From: Hysterangium stoloniferum
Taxonomy: Eukaryota > Basidiomycota > Agaricomycetes > Hysterangiales > Hysterangiaceae
Assembly (NCBI GenBank): GCA_015178975.1
Contig: WHVD01000024.1
Location: forward strand, 186,001 to 250,000
Reading direction: 5' to 3'
Length of the DNA stretch: 64,000 nucleotides
The position numbers were made by a program, and so were the translations under genes. The notes under the pieces were generated by a model. The model had not been told where the DNA came from. It searched no databases and worked only from the letters and a program-made list of their open reading frames with translations. Of this stretch, positions 58,301-64,000 are shown in pieces; position 1 is the first letter of the stretch, and every line of letters begins with the position of its first letter.

Positions 58301-59393
58301 TGGAACCCCTTGGGAGTCTTACTTTTCGAGCTCTTGTAGATTCAGGTTCAATCCATTGTTTTATAGATATAAGTTGTTCCCAAAAAAATCAGTTAAAAAC
58401 CTATGCAATAGATCTGATTCCGCTCTGACTCTTTGATGGTACCTCAAACTCTGTAATCTTGCAAGCCTGTGAACTCCGACTTTGGTTCCCATGTGGAACC
58501 TTTCAGACAGTTACATTTTTTGTAACACAGTTGGACTCAAGCCGCTCCGTGGTTCTAGGACATAACTAGCTCACCCACTACAATCCATTGATTTATTGGG
58601 TATTGGGTAGTATCCATTTCTGAACCCCATCGGCACCCGATATGACTGGTCCATTTCCACCTGTTTCGGCAAATATGGCCTCTATGGCACCTCTGGCCCC
58701 CATGGCAAATCTGAGCTCTCTGCCACCTGTCTCTCTAATACACACTGCAGCTTTTATGAGAGCCATCAAGTTGGACGGCTCCCGAGCATTTACAGTCAAC
58801 CTTAAGGTTGACGAAGCCACTGGTCGCTTTGCATCCCCGGTGGCTGAACCGATCGCAGATTTGGAAGGTGTTCCAGAAAAATACCACGAATTTGCAGACA
58901 TCATCAGTAAACAAAAAGCTGATTGACTTGCCCCTCACAGGCCCTACAATTTGAAAATTGATATTGAAGAAGGCTCACATCTGCCCTTAGGCCCAGTTTA
59001 TGTTTATCCTCTCTCGCAGTCTGAATTATCAGCTATCTGAGATTTCTTGGACAAACACTTGGCTATACATAGGTTTTATCTGACCCTCAAAGTCTCCTTA
59101 TGGAGCCCCTGTCCTATTCGTTCATAAAAAAGACGGTTCCCTTTGGCTTTGCATTGACCTTTGAGGACTAAATGCAATCACTCGAAAAGATAAGTACCCA
59201 TTACCACTAATCTCCAATTTACTCGATGCTCCTCAGAAGGCCCAAATCTATACAATGATAGATCTCAAACATGCCTATCATTTGGTTTGGATCGCCGAAG
59301 GCGACGAATGGAAAACAGCCTTTCACACTTGCTATGGCTCCTTCAAATGGTTAGTGATGCCTTTTGGCCCCACCAATGCTCTGTCTGTATACC
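55397..59393 (+). mobile_element. Ty3/Gypsy element, family A, partial fossil
   Basis: The 5' LTR is 55397-56888, made longer by a nested solo LTR (55888-56629). PBS is at 56891-56901. A gag region (about 56930-58120) has a zinc-knuckle (CLLCADPGHRVATC), followed by protease (LVDSGSIHCFID, about 58325) and the start of reverse transcriptase (about 59000-59390). It then joins directly to the gag region of another Gypsy copy. RNase H, integrase and 3' LTR are absent. Several breaks are present. Confidence 0.8.
55888..56629 (-). mobile_element. Solo LTR nested in a family A LTR
   Basis: TGTTAAGAAC ... TCATAACA, 742 bp, with TATAC target duplication (55883-55887, 56630-56634). It lies in opposite orientation within the LTR of the same family. 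Confidence 0.9.
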
Positions 59394-62300
59394 AGTCAGA
59401 CGCTTGCGAACCAGTCAGAACCCATGGAAGAAGCCCGTATCGAAGAAGTCCCGGAAAACCAGGATGACTCTGAGCACGAGGACAAATCTGTGGCCTCTGA
59501 CAAGGGCAAAGGTGTTGAAAATCCTCTGCTTTACGAACAACCACACTCGAGGGATCCTACTTCTGAATTTTTAGTGGGTACTATAGATAAATTCATGACA
59601 CACCTGCTAGAAGAATGAAAGAAAAAGGAACAAGAACCTCCACCGTCAAAAGTCAATGCTCCAGAACCCTTCACAGGTTCCAACCCAAACAAACTCTCTA
59701 CTTTCCTCATGCAATGTCACTTCAATTTCTGCAATTGAGCCGCCACATTTTCCACAGATTCCCAAAAAGTCAACTACGCACTTTCATATTTGTCAGGATC
59801 CGCATTGAAATGGTTCGAACTGGCTTTTAGTTGGATTTCCGAGGAAGAGCCACTTTGGCTCGAAGATTGGGATGCTTTTGTTGAGGAGCTTGAAACCAAC
59901 TTTGGCCCGTATGTGGCCCGACAGGAGAAGCCAAGAATAGTCTCACAAATCTTCGTATGAAGGACACGCAGTGCATCACAGACTATATCGTCCAATTCAA
60001 TAATCTTGCAGCTCGTTGTCAGTGGGGCGATCCCGCTCTCCGCCACCAATTCTACGCCGGTCTGCCGTCCTGCCTTAAAGACGAAGTCTCAAAAGGAGAA
60101 GATGGAAAGCCAAAAACACTGTCCCGTATGCACCTCAAAGCTCAAAATGCGGATGCACATTATTGGGAACATCGCATGGAAGTTGCCCGCGAGACCTCCG
60201 TGGACAAAGTAAACAAGTCCACGGCCAATAAAAACAACAACAATAATTCGTCAACCAGCAACCAGAACTCCACGCAATCCGACAAGAAGAACGATAAAAA
60301 GTCTTCTAACAACAACAACAACAATAACAACAAGGACAATAACAAGGGTTAACAGTCCAGCAAGCAGACTGGAAAACCCGACCTCTCAGGCAAACTTGGA
60401 CCCAATGGCAAATTGACCCCACAGGAAAGACAACATCGCATGGACAATAACCTCGGTCTCTTGTGCGGGAAACCTGGTCATCAAGTCCTGAAATGTCCCC
60501 TGGCAAAAGCAAACTCTTCAAAGGGTCGAACAGCCAAGGCCTCCACGGAAGCCCCGTCAAAGGACAAACCGGCTTCTGATTCAAAAAAAGAGTAAGCAAC
60601 CCCACGGACTCCGTGCGGGTTGGGGGTTGTGTTGCCTCTCTGCACATTCAAGAGTTTACCCATCTCAACGCATCCGCTCTTTCACATTCTGATTCATTTT
60701 TCATTAAACTTATGTCTAATATGACTCCGAAATTCGTTTTTTCAGCTCTTATAGATTCCGGCTCGACTCATTGTTTTTTAGATACAAAATTCACGCAAAA
60801 AAATTCTTTGTCAACTTATCCGATAAATCCCATCAGCCTCCACCTCTTTGATGGCACAAGTAATTTGGTTATTACCCAAGCTTGTGATTTACCCATCTGT
60901 TTCCCTTGTGGAACATCTCAATTGGTCACTTCCTATGTGACCCAGTTAGACTCAAGTTGCTCGGTGGTCCTAGGACATAACTGGCTTACCCACTACAATC
61001 CATTGATTGACTGGATAGCTAACAGTATAACATTCCGGACTCCCGCAGCATCCAAAGAAACTGCACCCATCCCAGCCTCCACGGCACCCATGGCCTTCCT
61101 GGCACCTGCAGTCTCAAGGACTCCTGTGATCCCTATGGCACCCATGGCTTCCTCAGAACCCACGGCACCTCCGTCTATTTCTCTGATTAATGCTGCAGCT
61201 TTTATTAGGGCTACAAAAATGGACGGGTCCCAGGCGTTCACTATCAACTTAAAAATTGATGAAGCAACTGGACATTTTTCAACCCCAGTATCCGAATCTG
61301 AGCAAGCTGCTGACCTAGAAGGCGTCCCAGAGAAATATCATGACTTCATGGATGTTTTTAGCAAGCGGAAAGCTGACCGGCTTCTGCCCCACAGAGAATA
61401 TGACTTAAAAAAATCGATCTCGAAGATGGCGCTCAGCCACCCCTAGGACATATCTATCCACTCCCCTCCACAGAACTTTCTGCAATCCGCGATTTCCTGG
61501 ATGAACATTTGTCCATAGGTTTTATTCGACCCTCAAAGTCTCCTTTTGGAGCACCTGTTCTGCTTGTCAGAAAAAAGGATGGATCCCTTAGACTATGTGT
61601 TGATTTTAGAGGCCTCAATGCTGTCACAAAAAAGGATAAATATCCACTCCCACTCATATCTGATCTGCTCGATGCTCCATGGAATGCCCAGATTTACACC
61701 AAAATAGATCTCAAACATGCCTATCACTTGGTCTGGATCACCATGGGTGATGAATGGAAAACCACTTTTAGAACCCATTATGGGGCCTTTGAGTGGTTGG
61801 TGATGCCCTTCAGACTCACCAATGCTCCGTCTGTTTTTCAGTATTTTATCAACAACATTTTCTCCGACATGCTCGATGTATGTGTCATTGTTTACTTGGA
61901 TGACATTCTTATCTACTCCGAGAATCCCGCGGAACACGACAAACAAGTCTGTGAAGTTCTCCGGAGGCTCAGACAACATGGTTTATTCGCGAATGGTAAA
62001 AAATGTACTTTTGACATGGACTCCGTGGAATACCTGGGTTTCATGATGGGACCCGATGGACTCCACATGGATGAAACTAAAGTGCAAGTCATCAAAGATT
62101 GGCCCGAACCCCGAAAAGTCAAACATATACAATCCTTCCTCAGCTTTGCCAATTTTTACAGATGGTTTATCTGTGGATATTCTGACATCACGGTACCCCT
62201 TACCCATCCTACGCACAAGGGTACTCCGTGGAATTTCAATGCTAAGTGTCAAAAAGCTTTCAATCTTTTAAAAAATTCTTTTTCTTCAGCTCCTATTCTG

Positions 62301-64000
62301 TCACATTGGAAACCAGACTTTCCACTCATTGTCGAAATGGATGCCTCGGATTATGTGCTTGGAGCCATTCTGTCTATCCAGGACTCCAACGGAGAAGTCC
62401 ACCCCGTGGCTTTTCTGTCCCGGACTTTTACCAGAGAAGAGCTCAACTACGATGTTCATGATAAGGAACTCCTGGCAATCTTTTCAGCTTTCAAAGTGTG
62501 GCAACACTATTTGGAAGGCTTGGGAACTCCTATTGATGTTGTAACAGATCACAAAAACCTGGAATACTTTTCTACCACAAAACTTTTGACCCATCGGCAG
62601 GCCTGCTAGTCTGAATATCTATCTGCCTTCAACATGATTATCCGCTTTTGACCCAGCCGTCTCGGTGGCAAACCCGACGCTTTAACTAGATGATGGGACA
62701 TCTATCCTAAAGAGGGGAGCAACGACTATGCCATGGTAAATCCGCACAACCTGAAACCTATTTTCACGAATCAGCAACTTACCGCATCAGTCCGCGCAAC
62801 TTTCCTCGTCAATCCCATTGTCCGTGGAATTATCATTATGGATATCGAGAAGTTACATCAAGATATTCTATCGGCAATTCTGCTAGACCCGATTACTAAA
62901 GCTCACCTTGACAATCCCGTGGACCCCAATCAACCTCGGTGGTCTCTTGATCAGCATGGTTTCATTAGACTTGTTACGACCATGTCGCAGCCGCTCGGAC
63001 CCAAGGTTATCACCACCTATTGACAATTCAAGTTATCGTTCAAGTCACTACATCGGAAACCATCACCCCCAATGCTGACGTATGCTTTTGTGGTGATCAA
63101 ATTCTGTTTACGCCCACGTCAAAATATACTCGTACTATCTGGTTAAACTTTTGATACGTCCCTTTTATTATGATGATCCACTTTATCCTATGTTTCACAT
63201 ATGTCTAGCTATATTTGTAGTCCTCAAACTATTTCCTTTTACCGTAATCCCGCTCTCAGTTATCATCGGCCTCCGAACTAATCATAAACTTCCCGTTCCT
63301 AGTCAAGCTTATTGTTAATACCATTTTCCGCTTTTCTCCCCGTTAGTATTTTCTAGACGCCTGTTACTTGTATATGAACCCGCTGTAATTGTAGTTACGG
63401 GGCAATCAGAATATCGACTCAGAATACCCTCATACGTCTGTAGCAGTCTCATACTAAGGATGCCCTCTTCCGCCTTTGCGTGTGCTTGCCCACTCCCGGT
63501 CCCAACCCCTTGGCCCGACACTTGACTTATCCTTCAGTCCCGATCGGTATCTTGCCAGAAGGAACTCTCTTAGGATTAGTCTTTGCCCATCCAAAATTTA
63601 AGGACACTACGGATATTTGCGAGGGCACAGCACATAAGCTGAAGCCAAGTCCTTCTGATCGGTCCCTGTCGGCCACCGACATTAGTCAGTTTTCAGTTCT
63701 TAACAAGACTTGATGATAGGATCTATGTACTGGACTCTGACGGCCTCCACCTCAGGATCCTTCAATACAAACATGATCATCCACTCTCAGGACATTTCGG
63801 GTACAACAAAACTCTATCACTAATAAGAAGAGAATATACTTGGCCCGGACTCCGTGGATTCGTTAAGCACTATTGTAAATCTTGCACTACTTGTCCCCGC
63901 TCAAAATCTCAGCGACACAAGCCATACGGCCTTTTGAAACAACTCCCGGTATCGGAACACCTGTGGAATTCTATCTCTATGGATTTCATTGAACATCTAC
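59394..64000 (+). mobile_element. Ty3/Gypsy element, relative of family A, runs off window
   Basis: No 5' LTR is present. It begins in gag (about 59420). A capsid-like region and Asn-rich linker lead to a zinc knuckle (LLCGKPGHQVLKC, about 60455), then protease (LIDSGSTHCFLD, about 60750), a long reverse transcriptase-RNase H region (61509-62609 is one continuous frame), and the integrase zinc-binding region (HPLSGHFGYNKT, about 63780), continuing past the window edge. A solo LTR interrupts it at 62972-63705. A few breaks are seen; the pol part is the best preserved of the family in this window. Confidence 0.85.
62972..63705 (+). mobile_element. Solo LTR, Gypsy family A, inside a Gypsy pol region
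   Basis: TGTTACGACC ... GTTCTTAACA, 734 bp, with AGACT target duplication (62967-62971, 63706-63710). Confidence 0.9.

Noticed and set aside
60160-60345. Leucine-rich minus-strand frame
   Set aside because: Antisense of the Asn-rich AAC repeat in a Gypsy gag region.

Overview
The window looks like repeat-rich nuclear DNA of an agaricomycete (mushroom-forming basidiomycete). The signs are Plavaka-type DNA transposons, a DUF6532-like gene, an alpha/beta-hydrolase-NACHT-ankyrin NLR-like gene, short introns of about 50-65 nt with GTRNGT...YAG signals, Tf1/sushi-type Ty3/Gypsy elements, a Tad1-like LINE and Tc1/mariner elements. The species cannot be read from the sequence. It is mostly an accessory, nested-transposon region; no core housekeeping gene was seen.

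Layout. 0-10 kb: decayed TPR repeats, then a Plavaka transposase gene (minus) split by a solo LTR that itself carries a small TIR element. A multi-exon DUF6532-like gene diverges from the transposase across a ~190 bp intergenic region. 10.4-23.6 kb: an ancient tandem segmental duplication. Each copy holds a decayed Kin4-like protein kinase gene (minus), and copy 1 is interrupted by LINE-derived DNA. 23.6-25.9 kb: no recognised gene. 25.9-30.8 kb: a TPR array and assorted repeats, including a tRNA-derived SINE-like head. 30.8-33.7 kb: an internally deleted Gypsy copy. 33.7-41.5 kb: a Copia-type gag remnant split by a near-complete but decayed chromovirus with a 5-bp target duplication and an extra antisense ORF bearing a Zn2Cys6-like cysteine pattern. 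41.6-48.3 kb: two long-TIR Tc1/mariner elements carrying solo LTRs, the second nested in the small TIR element family. 48.3-53.2 kb: the NLR-like gene (minus, about ten exons). 53.9-64 kb: TPR remnants, a Gypsy copy with a nested solo LTR, and a second Gypsy copy running off the window, also hit by a solo LTR.

Most notable. (1) Two different Gypsy lineages here each carry an 11-nt primer-binding site two bases from the 5' LTR. Each site is exactly complementary to a segment inside its own LTR about 33 nt downstream of a TATA box, which is the signature of Tf1-type self-priming. (2) The chromovirus has an antisense ORF with a Zn2Cys6-like pattern and a predicted coiled coil. (3) The NLR-like gene encodes its Walker A loop on a predicted 25-nt microexon, carries 18 near-identical 33-residue ankyrin repeats with variation confined to a few positions, and ends in the terminal repeat of a mobile element. 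The ankyrin and TPR arrays are strikingly CpG-poor, as expected for DNA that has been methylated and deaminated. All functional statements are inferences from motifs read by eye; no database search was run.
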